From an uncultured Desulfotignum sp. (lineage in GTDB: Bacteria; Desulfobacterota; Desulfobacteria; Desulfobacterales; Desulfobacteraceae): a stretch of DNA of 17,164 nt. The notes beneath the pieces were generated by a model. It worked only from the letters and a program-made list of their open reading frames with translations, did no database searches and was not told the origin of the DNA. The translations under genes and the position numbers were made by a program. This document shows positions 8,389 through 15,830 of the stretch, one piece after another. Within the stretch, counting starts at the first letter, position 1; the number at the start of each line of letters is the position of its first letter. Where the stretch lies: contig CALGAJ010000384.1 of assembly GCA_937951975.1 (NCBI GenBank), positions 1 to 17,164 on the forward strand. The letters are read 5' to 3'.

Positions 8389-11300
8389 ATGCATAGTCAT
8401 CTTCCCGCAATAGTGCCCCGGCCTGAGATTGCCGAAGAGCTCCGGGTCCACCGAAATTTGATTGTCACGGCATGGAAAAACCGTGTTCTTGACATGTGGC
8501 CGGCCGGCAGCTCCTGCGCCAAAGCCTTTCTTTCGGACCTGGCCGGCGAAAAAGATCTGCTGACCTGCCTGGTTGCATCTCTGGCCACCGGCGATGTTCC
8601 GGCATCCTGCCTGGATGGTGTGGTGACCCGTGTGCAACGGCCGGATATGTCCCTTGCTGCGTTTATGACTGAAAAATCCGGCTTGCTTTGGGCGATTGAC
8701 ACCCGGTGGGGCATCCGGTTTCCGGATGCGGATCAAAGCGATACCACGCTCCAGATATATCTTCATCTGGACCAGGTTGCCGGGTGTATTCTGGAAAAAA
8801 CCGGCCAGGTGTATGAACAGGTGATCAAGCATGGGGGCCGGGCATTCTGCCGGATCGATCCCGGGGGGCGGATCGTTTTTGCCAACGGACAGATGCATCG
8901 CCTCGCCGGGAAAAAGTCCTTTGAGGGCACCTTGTTTGCCTCTTTGTTTGCGAAAGAAGACAGGGCCTTTATTGACAAAGCCCTGTCCCCGGACCGCCGG
9001 GCAGCACCCATGTTGCGGGCACTGCAGCTGACCGCCCCGTCCGGGGACCGTCCGGTGCCGGTGGGGGCTGAACTGGCGCCCCTGGTGATTTCCGGGCGTC
9101 ATGTGGGAGGATATGCGGGTCTGGTGGATCTTTCCGGTCCCATGGCCGGCATATACCAGGTGTTTGACCAGGTGCCGGTGGGGGTGATCAAGATCAATAC
9201 CCAGCGGGTTCTCACGTATGCCAATCCTTACATCCGCCGGATGCTGGGAATTGATAACAAGACCATTGGGAGGCGTATCGACGATTTTTTCCCGGATCCT
9301 GAAAATCAGCAGATTCTGGATCGGGAAGTGAAAAAACGGTTCGAAAACGGCCGGGCCAATGCCTACCCCATCGAAATGACACGGCTGGACAACCACCGGA
9401 AGATCCCGGTGATGATCGCTGCCACGCCGGAACGGGATCCCCAGGGGAGAATCGCCGGCAGCGTGGCCATCATCCGCACCATGGAACTGGAAAAAGCGGC
9501 TGAGCGAATCAATCAGCACATCATCGCCTGTGTGGAAGCCACGGACCTGCTGCAAAAGGTATTGGGCGAAATCGCGGACATCTGCCCCTTTGACATGGCC
9601 TCAGTGGCTGTGTACAGCAGAGATCTGGGCCATACCCGAGCCCTTTTCACCTTTCCAGAGATACAAAAAACGATCCGATGGTGGCCGATGCCCCCCTCGC
9701 TGATCAAATGGATCCGGAACCGGCAGGGCGATGTCATCGATGACCTGGAAGCGTTCATCAACCGGCCCGAATGGCATGAACTCAAAAAAGATCCGCATGT
9801 TCAGCAGTTTCTCAAAGGAAATCTGCATTCCCTGATCCGGTTTCCCGTGTTTGATACCCAGAACGGAGAAACGCCTCTCCTGGTGGCTGCGATCACTTTT
9901 TTCCGAAAAAACAAGAGGGCGTTCATCCGGGAGGACCAAAGGCGCCTGAAAGCTCTTCCCGTGAAAAAAGCGGTTCAGGCGGCCCTGCACATGGAAGAAA
10001 GAAAAGAACTGACCTTCCGGTTCCTGCTGGTGAAAAAAATATTTAACGCCTGCAATGACATGAAGGCGGTGGCTGACCTGATCACCTCGGAACTGGTGAC
10101 TTTCTATCACTGGCAGCATATCTCCATTTTCAGCATTGACGAGCGGGACCAGGTGTTTCGACTCTTGAGCCAGAAAGCCTCTGACGATAAAGAAAACCCG
10201 TTGCTGCCCCGAAACTATACCCAAAGGTGGGACCAGGGGGTGCTGGGCCGTGTCCGCCAGACCGGCCGACCCGTGATCAGCGGTGATGTGACCGTTGATC
10301 CCGTTGTCCGAGACTGCTTTGTGAATCAGTTTGAAACCAAAAGCCGTTCCGCACTATGCCTGCCCATTATGGCGGATGGCCGGCCGTTCTGGCTGCTGAA
10401 CATTGAAGATCCGCTGGAAAATGCGTTTTCAGCGGACGAGCTGGACGCGCTGCAGACCGTGCACGGGGAAATCGGCACGCTGCTTGAACATGCGTTCCAG
10501 CACCATTTTCTCAAACAGACCCTGGACAATGTGTCAGATGCCATCCTGGTGTTCGACAGCGTCCGGCAGATCCGGCAGTGCAACCCGGCGGTGAAAAAAC
10601 TGCTGGGGTATGAGGCGGCTGAATTCGAACAGATCCCGCTTGAATCACTGTTCATGGATCCGGAAGTGCCGGCGTGGCTCAAAAAAGGCGGACAGATCCC
10701 GGGGCGGGAAACCGTGTTGCGCCGTAAAAACGGGGACCTTGTGACCGTGTATCTGTCGGTCCTGGAACTGCCCCGGGAGATCGGGGGTCATCTGGCCATC
10801 GCCCGGGACCTGAGTCTGGTCAAACGCATGGAAGAACTGGATTACCTGGGCCGGCTCTATTATGAAATCGCGGTACAGACCAAGACCCCGCTTTCTCTGC
10901 TGTTTTCCTGGCTCACGCATGTGGTGGATGAACACGACCCCTCAATCCGCCGGGACACACTGTCCAAGTCCCTCACCCAGCTTCGCCGGCTGAAATTGAC
11001 TTATGACCGGCTGATGCTCTATGACCCCAAAGCCGGGCTGGTGCCCTATCAGCCTGTGCTTCTGGACATTGCCGAGATCTTTGCCCGGCTGGCTGACGCG
11101 TTTCCGGCGGCTGAATGGGAAAAAGTGATCATTGAAAAACCGGCACACCTCCCCCTGCTGGAGGGAGATATTTTCCAGCTGACCTTCTGCGTGGAAACAA
11201 TCCTGTCCTATCTTCTGAGAAGCGCCGGTCAAAAAGAAGCGGTGATCATGGTTGTGACTGAAAAACAGGGACGGATCATGCTGACCCTTCAGGGTGCGTT

Positions 11301-11505
11301 GCCGGTGCCGGAAAAACAGGCCGCCGAACAGGACATGGAAACCCGGGCCGAGCTCAGTGAAACCCTTGCCGACATGGCACTGGGAGAACCGGTGATCCGG
11401 TCTTTTGTCGCCAACCACAAGGGCGAGTACACTGTAACACGCCGGAGAGAGGCGCGGATCTTCACTCTAATGCTTCCGGTCAGCCCGGAAAGGAGCAAAT
11501 TGTGA
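8389..11505 (+). CDS. Cytosolic multi-PAS/GAF sensor with a degenerate histidine-kinase C-terminus
   Basis: 1038 residues, with no signal peptide or membrane helix seen. In order: an N-terminal helical region (~1-140, faintly like RsbRD-type N-terminal sensor domains), a PAS-like domain (~145-245), a second PAS (~254-375), a diverged GAF-like region (~370-540), a better GAF (~540-707), and a third PAS (~707-814). A DHp-like helical segment (~815-890) and a remnant ATPase-like domain (to the end) follow. In the DHp position where kinases have His-Glu, this protein has Tyr825-Glu826 (LYYEIA). The ATPase N-box Asn (TILSYLLRSAG) and the DxGxG box are not recognisable. It therefore probably signals by conformational change rather than by phosphorylation. 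AGGAGG before ATG 8389 sets the start. Its TGA overlaps the ATG of the CHAT gene, so the two are translationally coupled and likely partners. The ligand is unknown. Confidence 0.8.
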   Translation: MHSHLPAIVPRPEIAEELRVHRNLIVTAWKNRVLDMWPAGSSCAKAFLSDLAGEKDLLTCLVASLATGDVPASCLDGVVTRVQRPDMSLAAFMTEKSGLLWAIDTRWGIRFPDADQSDTTLQIYLHLDQVAGCILEKTGQVYEQVIKHGGRAFCRIDPGGRIVFANGQMHRLAGKKSFEGTLFASLFAKEDRAFIDKALSPDRRAAPMLRALQLTAPSGDRPVPVGAELAPLVISGRHVGGYAGLVDLSGPMAGIYQVFDQVPVGVIKINTQRVLTYANPYIRRMLGIDNKTIGRRIDDFFPDPENQQILDREVKKRFENGRANAYPIEMTRLDNHRKIPVMIAATPERDPQGRIAGSVAIIRTMELEKAAERINQHIIACVEATDLLQKVLGEIADICPFDMASVAVYSRDLGHTRALFTFPEIQKTIRWWPMPPSLIKWIRNRQGDVIDDLEAFINRPEWHELKKDPHVQQFLKGNLHSLIRFPVFDTQNGETPLLVAAITFFRKNKRAFIREDQRRLKALPVKKAVQAALHMEERKELTFRFLLVKKIFNACNDMKAVADLITSELVTFYHWQHISIFSIDERDQVFRLLSQKASDDKENPLLPRNYTQRWDQGVLGRVRQTGRPVISGDVTVDPVVRDCFVNQFETKSRSALCLPIMADGRPFWLLNIEDPLENAFSADELDALQTVHGEIGTLLEHAFQHHFLKQTLDNVSDAILVFDSVRQIRQCNPAVKKLLGYEAAEFEQIPLESLFMDPEVPAWLKKGGQIPGRETVLRRKNGDLVTVYLSVLELPREIGGHLAIARDLSLVKRMEELDYLGRLYYEIAVQTKTPLSLLFSWLTHVVDEHDPSIRRDTLSKSLTQLRRLKLTYDRLMLYDPKAGLVPYQPVLLDIAEIFARLADAFPAAEWEKVIIEKPAHLPLLEGDIFQLTFCVETILSYLLRSAGQKEAVIMVVTEKQGRIMLTLQGALPVPEKQAAEQDMETRAELSETLADMALGEPVIRSFVANHKGEYTVTRRREARIFTLMLPVSPERSKL

Positions 11506-13061
11506 TGCCGTCGGTTCTCATCATCATGCCGGATCCGGAACTGGTGGAAACCATCGGGAAATGCATCCGGGCGGTGTTTGACCAACCGGACAAGGATGTG
11601 ACGATCCACGGGGCAGGCAGTGCGGCTGAAGCCAGGCAGAGGATGGCGGCCCGGGATTCCGTGGGATATGATCTGCTGGTGTGCCATATTCACATTCCTG
11701 AAGATGAGACAACCCGGGACTACACCAGCAAAACATATGGGTTAAAGCTGCTGCAAACCCTGAACCGCGACGGATGTCATATCCCGGCTATCCTGATCGC
11801 CCACGATGCCGGGGTGTTTAACGAAATCCAGAAAATGGCGCAGGTAAAACTGGTGATTGACGGCACGGAAACCATGGAGGATGAACTGATCCAATGGTGC
11901 CGCACATTTCTGCCCCAGAGCCCCGGGTCGTCCGACCCGGACCCGGATCCGATGCCGGAACTGAAATTGGGCCGGGTGGATCTCATTCTCTCCCGCAACA
12001 GGGCAGAGTATAAAATGGAAGGCACTGGGATTGAATTTCATGACGCCAGGGGAATTCTGAAGATCGACACACTTGAAATTGATGATCTGATCCACCGGTC
12101 CCGGAAAATGCTGAAAGACGAGGAATGGAAGGAAGAGCTTAGATGGATCGGGAGAAAAATTCTCAAGCAGATTTTCAAAAATAACAAGGAATTCAGCGAT
12201 GCATTCAAGGCGCTGTCGGCAGCGGTGGTGGATGAAAAACAACTCTGGATACGGTTCGTGGTGAAAGAAGACATCTATCCTTTGGCCCTGGAAGCCATCG
12301 TGGATGATAACAAAAACCACCTCATGCTGCTGCTGCCGCTGTCCCGGACCGTGACGATTTCAGAATCGTTCTGGCCTGAATCCCCGTTTTTATTCAGGGA
12401 TCACGGAGAAGACCGGCCCCCGGTGAACTGCCTGATCATCGCGGCAGAAACCTTTGGAGAGGCGGAGATCCCCCAGGACGGAACCATCATTTTGAACCCG
12501 ATCCCCAAAGTGATGGCAGAGGCAGAGAAACTTTTCACCTATTTTAACGAAAACAGCGCCCGATTCAATATCGCAAAAGTCGGCATGGTAACTCCGGATC
12601 AGGACGGTCGTTTCAATGAACCCCTCAAAGCGCTGCTTCATGAAGGCACTAGCTGGGATCTGATCCATTATGCCGGCCACACGTATTTCGATCCCCGGAG
12701 CAAAAAAGGGTATTTTTTCTTTCCATCGGAAACCGGTCCGAAATCAGTACCCAGCGATTTGTTCAGCCAGCAGCTGCGCTTTCACAACAAAACCCAGTTC
12801 ATCTATCTGAGCAGTTGTGAAAGTGCCGGGACTGACTTTGTCCTGGGCCTGGCCCGGCAGATGATCCCGTCCATCATCGGGTTCCGGTGGGAAATCGAGG
12901 ACGACAAGGCCGCTGATTATGCCGATCAGTTTTACAAGAAACTGTTTGAGGAAAACAGGTCATTGCCACTCGCGTTTCTGGAAACCCGGCAGGCGATGTA
13001 TGAAAGATACTATGACAACCGCATCTGGGCCGCAGCCATGCTGATCATTCAGGGCCGGTAA
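11505..13061 (+). CDS. Degenerate receiver domain fused to a CHAT (caspase-like) protease
   Basis: 518 residues from ATG 11505 (GTG 11502 is an alternative; AGGAG at 11491-11495 serves either). Residues 1-~135 resemble a response-regulator receiver, but the acidic pair is replaced (LIIMPDP in place of an LIVDDDP-like strand) and the phospho-acceptor position reads His (DLLVCHIHIP). It is thus a pseudo-receiver. An acidic/proline linker (SSDPDPDP) leads to a ~210-residue middle region of no recognised family. The C-terminal CHAT domain (~360-518) has the catalytic-type His392 in HYAGH and Cys438 in LSSCES, both intact. CHAT proteins are clan CD, caspase/separase-like peptidases often kept inactive by a sensor. 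Overlap with the PAS/GAF sensor gene suggests that protein controls it; the substrate is unknown. Confidence 0.85.
   Translation: MPSVLIIMPDPELVETIGKCIRAVFDQPDKDVTIHGAGSAAEARQRMAARDSVGYDLLVCHIHIPEDETTRDYTSKTYGLKLLQTLNRDGCHIPAILIAHDAGVFNEIQKMAQVKLVIDGTETMEDELIQWCRTFLPQSPGSSDPDPDPMPELKLGRVDLILSRNRAEYKMEGTGIEFHDARGILKIDTLEIDDLIHRSRKMLKDEEWKEELRWIGRKILKQIFKNNKEFSDAFKALSAAVVDEKQLWIRFVVKEDIYPLALEAIVDDNKNHLMLLLPLSRTVTISESFWPESPFLFRDHGEDRPPVNCLIIAAETFGEAEIPQDGTIILNPIPKVMAEAEKLFTYFNENSARFNIAKVGMVTPDQDGRFNEPLKALLHEGTSWDLIHYAGHTYFDPRSKKGYFFFPSETGPKSVPSDLFSQQLRFHNKTQFIYLSSCESAGTDFVLGLARQMIPSIIGFRWEIEDDKAADYADQFYKKLFEENRSLPLAFLETRQAMYERYYDNRIWAAAMLIIQGR
11923..11940 (+). repeat. Perfect inverted repeat in the CHAT gene linker
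   Basis: CCGGGTCG and CGACCCGG form a perfect 8-bp inverted repeat with a 2-base centre, lying exactly where the pseudo-receiver is joined to the middle region (acidic/proline linker). It may be an mRNA hairpin between domains or a by-product of the repetitive Asp-Pro codons. Confidence 0.6.
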
Positions 13062-13131
13062 AATGCCGGTTTGCAGCCAGTGCAAAACAGATCCGGTCGA
13101 AGCCGGACCATCAAAAATGAAAGGGGAAGAT

Positions 13132-14385
13132 ATGGGAAACCTGGTGGACAGGCTGTTGGGACGGGAGACTGGCCCTAAGCTCTATATGCGCATCCCCGAC
13201 GACCAGGTGCTGGTCGACGGGTATTCCGGGACCGTTCTGGTTCCCGAAGAATCTTATTTCGAGATCCGGCTCACCGAGATGTATCTGCACCGGCGTCAGC
13301 AGACCTGGCGGGGATTTATCCCTTTATGCCTGGCGGTGCCGGAATTTTTGTATGACAGCGGTGTCGAGCAGGTGCCGTTTTTTGTGGGTAACCAGATCAT
13401 GAAAAACCTGGATGCCTATATGGACGGCCGATTTGTGGAATACCGCAATACAAGGGTTGCCGGGCCCATTCCCTATATGGGTGGAGACATCGGGCTGTTT
13501 GTGGGACTTTTCCGGGTGGAGGTGGACAACCTGATCAAGGGGCTGTTCACGCTGGTGGAGACTCTGGCAGCAACCTTTGACGTCTCCCAGATTTCCAGTT
13601 ACCTCAAATTGGCCCGGCCCCTGGCCCAGGAACTGATGCCGCTGCTGGGCATGGAAGAGATCGGCCAGCGATTTGCTGTCCGGGATGAATTGACGGGCGG
13701 CAGCCTCAAACAAGGGTTTCTGGTTTACGGGAACTGTGCCCGGGATGCCGTACCTGCAGACACGCTGTGGATCAGCAGGGACGGCATGCTCAAACGCGGT
13801 GCGTCATCACAGTCCCTGACCCCGGTCGACCAGTTTGATTATTGCGTGATACAGGTCCGCCACCGCCCCCAGCGCGACGATCTTCCCCGGCTGCCGTTTT
13901 ATGCGGCCTGGATTTCCGCCAGAGAATACCTGGCCCAGAACGATCCGGACAAGGCCCGGGAAAAATTCACTGAAATGATCCGCAGTATTGTGGTGTCGGC
14001 GGATCTGACCCGGAAACACCGGCATGAACTGCTGTTGCTCTACAAGACCAAGTTTGATCAGGAAAAGGCTGTGCTGGCCGCTTTAGGATCAACCGCCTCT
14101 GTTGCATCCCGGGGAACTGCTGTCTCCCGGGATGCTGGGGTTTCCCTCCAGCGGGCGGCCCAGGTGGCGGACAGGGCCGGGTACGACAAAACCGTGTGGC
14201 AGGGACTGATGCGGTTGAGCCGCGGGTGGCAGCAGATTCCCGGTCTGGAACTGGCAGACCCGGAAGCGGAAAAAGCGATCCTGGACAGCCAGCTTTCTGC
14301 GCTGCGAAAGATCACCCCCATTGAGACTCCGGATCCGGAATCCCTGGCCCGGGTGCTGACCGTCACCGCTTACCGGGATGCCTGA
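13132..14385 (+). CDS. Unrecognised protein, third gene of the CHAT operon
   Basis: 417 residues from ATG 13132, preceded by AAGGGGA. An upstream in-frame ATG at 13063, one base after the CHAT stop, would add 23 residues including a CSQC pair. I prefer 13132 for its ribosome site, but the longer form is possible. No family is recognised. The N-terminal ~120 residues look beta-rich (PDDQVLVDGYSGTVLVPEES, then WRGFIPLCLAVPEF). A glycine-rich hydrophobic segment (GGDIGLFVGLFRVEVDNLIK) leads into helices (~145-190). The C-terminal part is helical with a TPR-like stretch (AREYLAQNDPDKAREKFTEM) and an Ala/Ser/Arg linker around 320-345. There is no signal peptide or clear membrane helix. Position implies co-expression with the protease: it could be a substrate, an adaptor or an effector (inference only). 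Its last 16 bases overlap the end of the convergent patatin gene. Confidence 0.75.
   Translation: MGNLVDRLLGRETGPKLYMRIPDDQVLVDGYSGTVLVPEESYFEIRLTEMYLHRRQQTWRGFIPLCLAVPEFLYDSGVEQVPFFVGNQIMKNLDAYMDGRFVEYRNTRVAGPIPYMGGDIGLFVGLFRVEVDNLIKGLFTLVETLAATFDVSQISSYLKLARPLAQELMPLLGMEEIGQRFAVRDELTGGSLKQGFLVYGNCARDAVPADTLWISRDGMLKRGASSQSLTPVDQFDYCVIQVRHRPQRDDLPRLPFYAAWISAREYLAQNDPDKAREKFTEMIRSIVVSADLTRKHRHELLLLYKTKFDQEKAVLAALGSTASVASRGTAVSRDAGVSLQRAAQVADRAGYDKTVWQGLMRLSRGWQQIPGLELADPEAEKAILDSQLSALRKITPIETPDPESLARVLTVTAYRDA
14104..14135 (+). repeat. Perfect 10-bp inverted repeat inside the unrecognised gene
   Basis: GCATCCCGGG (14104-14113) and CCCGGGATGC (14126-14135) are perfect inverted repeats separated by 12 bases. 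They lie in the part encoding the low-complexity Ala/Ser/Arg/Gly linker (SVASRGTAVSRDAG). They would form a stable mRNA hairpin or a dyad protein site. No T-run follows. Confidence 0.65.
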
Positions 14386-15428
14386 CCGCTGATCTCCCTG
14401 ATCCGGTTCACCGGGAGTTCCGACGGGTTTTCAAACCACCGGAAGTAGGTTTCCGCACCCTGAATGCCCTGGGTCAGCAGCGCATTCTTTTTTTCCGAAG
14501 ATATATTGAAGTCGGTTGTCCGGACATCCAGGGTGTTGATGTAAAGGGTTCTGTGCCAGTCATCACTGTGCAGGTGCTGGTTTTCCTGCACCTGCATCTG
14601 GGCGGCAACCAATACCTTGAGAAAGTCGAACAGATCGGTAATCTTTTTTCCCGCAACCGGCTGGCCGTAGCGGAACAAGCCGATCTCTTCAGCAGTGTCC
14701 AGGCGCAGTCCCAAAGTCTGCCGGTTGTACACATAGGGGCTCCGGTCGGGCTGGTCCAGCAGAAAAGCGGCGTTCTCCCGATTATAATAGGACACCCGTC
14801 GGGCCGCCCCGAATTCGGTTGCCATGTCGATATATTTTTCCCGGTCAAAAAGCTTGACCGGATAGTTGAGAATCACGCCCCCGTCCACATAGACATCCTT
14901 TCTCTTGCCGTGCCTGACAGCGGCAAAAAACAAAGGAATGGACATGCTGATGCGAAGAGCCGTTGCCAAAGGCATGTCCGGATGGCGCTCAGCGGAAAAG
15001 CATTCCACATACCCGGTGGTCAGGTTGGTGCCGACAACATAAAGATCCGGGCGGCCCGCATCCTGCAGATCCTTGAATGTCGCGGACCGGGTTCCCATTT
15101 TTTTTTCCACAAGACTTTCGACCCAGTCGGTGAAAAAATCCCCCTTGTTCCACCCGAACTGCCGTGTCAGCCGGGTAATATCCCGGATGACGCCAAAAGA
15201 ATTATCCATGAATTTCTTGAAATCCGTTGAGGCCAGAATCTCTTTCTGCTCGGGTATGGAATATCCCAACGCAAAGATCAATGCATTGATGGCACCGGCA
15301 CTGGTACCCCCCACCCGCCGGATGCCGTCAAGATGGCCCCGGTGAAACAGTACCTGCATGGCGCCAACGTATGCGATCCCCTTGACGCCGCCCCCTTCAA
15401 AAACCAGGTTTCGAAACTGTGTTTTCAT
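14370..15428 (-). CDS. Patatin-like phospholipase
   Basis: 352 residues. The patatin hallmarks are complete: an oxyanion-hole glycine loop GGGVKG (12-17), the nucleophile elbow GTSAG with Ser43, and the catalytic Asp182 in VDGGV, giving a Ser-Asp dyad. Such enzymes release fatty acids from membrane phospholipids. Single patatin-domain proteins occur in ordinary lipid turnover, as secreted toxins, and as cell-killing effectors in anti-phage systems such as CapV in CBASS. No signal peptide or membrane helix is seen, so a cytosolic location is likely. GGAGGA precedes ATG 15428. The gene converges on the CHAT operon, and the two 3' ends overlap by 16 bases with no terminator between. Functional linkage to the protease is inferred from neighbourhood only. 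Confidence 0.92.
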   Translation of the reverse strand: MKTQFRNLVFEGGGVKGIAYVGAMQVLFHRGHLDGIRRVGGTSAGAINALIFALGYSIPEQKEILASTDFKKFMDNSFGVIRDITRLTRQFGWNKGDFFTDWVESLVEKKMGTRSATFKDLQDAGRPDLYVVGTNLTTGYVECFSAERHPDMPLATALRISMSIPLFFAAVRHGKRKDVYVDGGVILNYPVKLFDREKYIDMATEFGAARRVSYYNRENAAFLLDQPDRSPYVYNRQTLGLRLDTAEEIGLFRYGQPVAGKKITDLFDFLKVLVAAQMQVQENQHLHSDDWHRTLYINTLDVRTTDFNISSEKKNALLTQGIQGAETYFRWFENPSELPVNRIREISGQASR

Positions 15429-15469
15429 TGGGTTTCCTCCATGATCTGACGGTTCACTGACTTGTTTCA

Positions 15470-15498
15470 GCCATACGCCGCAAATACCGGATTGTCAA
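15470..15498 (-). promoter_or_regulatory. Candidate promoter for the patatin gene
   Basis: On the minus strand a perfect TTGACA (15498-15493) is followed after 17 bases by TATGGC (15475-15470), a weak -10, about 40 bases upstream of ATG 15428. It would give the phospholipase its own transcript. Confidence 0.4.
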
Positions 15499-15562
15499 CA
15501 TCCAAAACAGGGGTATCAGGTCCGAAAAATTGCAAAGAATGTGCATTAAGTCATGCAGAAAC

Positions 15563-15592
15563 AAAAAATCCCGGTAAGATGACTCACCGGGA
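15563..15592 (-). terminator. Rho-independent terminator downstream of the tRNA-Asn remnant
   Basis: On the minus strand TCCCGGT and ACCGGGA form a 7-bp stem around a 10-base loop and run straight into six T residues (forward AAAAAA at 15563-15568). It lies 15 bases beyond the CCA end of the tRNA fragment, where the terminator of a tRNA gene is expected. It should also shield the patatin promoter from transcription entering from the island. Confidence 0.75.
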
Positions 15593-15607
15593 AATCTTTG
15601 GTAATGT

Positions 15608-15657
15608 TGGCTCCCCAGCACGGACTTGAACCGCGGACCCATTGGTTAACAGCCAAT
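15608..15657 (-). tRNA. 3' fragment of tRNA-Asn(GTT), island attachment-site remnant
   Basis: On the minus strand this reads an anticodon stem-loop (ATTGG-CTGTTAA-CCAAT, anticodon GTT), variable loop, T-arm with GGTTCAAGTCC, and an acceptor 3' strand ending in GGGGAGCCA with encoded CCA. The D-arm and 5' acceptor strand are missing: beyond 15657 the sequence is AT-rich and cannot complete a cloverleaf, so this is not a functional tRNA. Tyrosine recombinases that target tRNA genes leave just such a 3' duplicate at one island end. The polarity of the fragment (CCA end towards the patatin gene, recombinase on the truncated side) puts the element to the right and the host chromosome to the left. 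Confidence 0.85.
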
Positions 15658-15830
15658 TTTTTTACCATTCATTTAACGTCAAAAAGCATCATATAAAATT
15701 AACAAATTATCAATGATTTAAATATTTTATGTGGCAAATATTTTCATTCAATTGCACTTGACATCAATTTAATATTCAAATAAAATCACATTAAAAACCA
15801 CATTAAATTTATCAATTGGGAGGTTTCCTA
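15658..15830. other. AT-rich island end with short repeats upstream of the integrase
   Basis: No gene is seen in this strongly AT-rich stretch. A direct repeat CACATTAAA occurs at 15787-15795 and 15799-15807, 12 bases apart start to start, and a related inverted copy (TTTATGTGG) lies at 15726-15734. The position between the crossover site and the recombinase gene is where arm-type integrase, excisionase or IHF sites are found in phage-like attachment regions. GGGAGG at 15818-15823 is the ribosome site of the integrase. Confidence 0.45.

Noticed and set aside
8371..9555. A 394-residue minus-strand open frame antisense to the PAS/GAF sensor
   Set aside because: It gives a His/Gly/Arg-rich translation without recognisable motifs, a shadow of GC-rich codons in the real gene.
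8389..11505. Calling the large sensor an active histidine kinase
   Set aside because: The acceptor His is replaced by Tyr and the ATP-binding boxes are not recognisable, so only a degenerate kinase-like end is supported.
14553..15230. A 225-residue plus-strand open frame inside the patatin gene
   Set aside because: It is a shadow of a gene with complete patatin catalytic motifs on the other strand.
15608..15680. A complete tRNA-Asn gene
   Set aside because: The D-arm and 5' acceptor strand are absent; only the 3' part from the anticodon stem onward is present.
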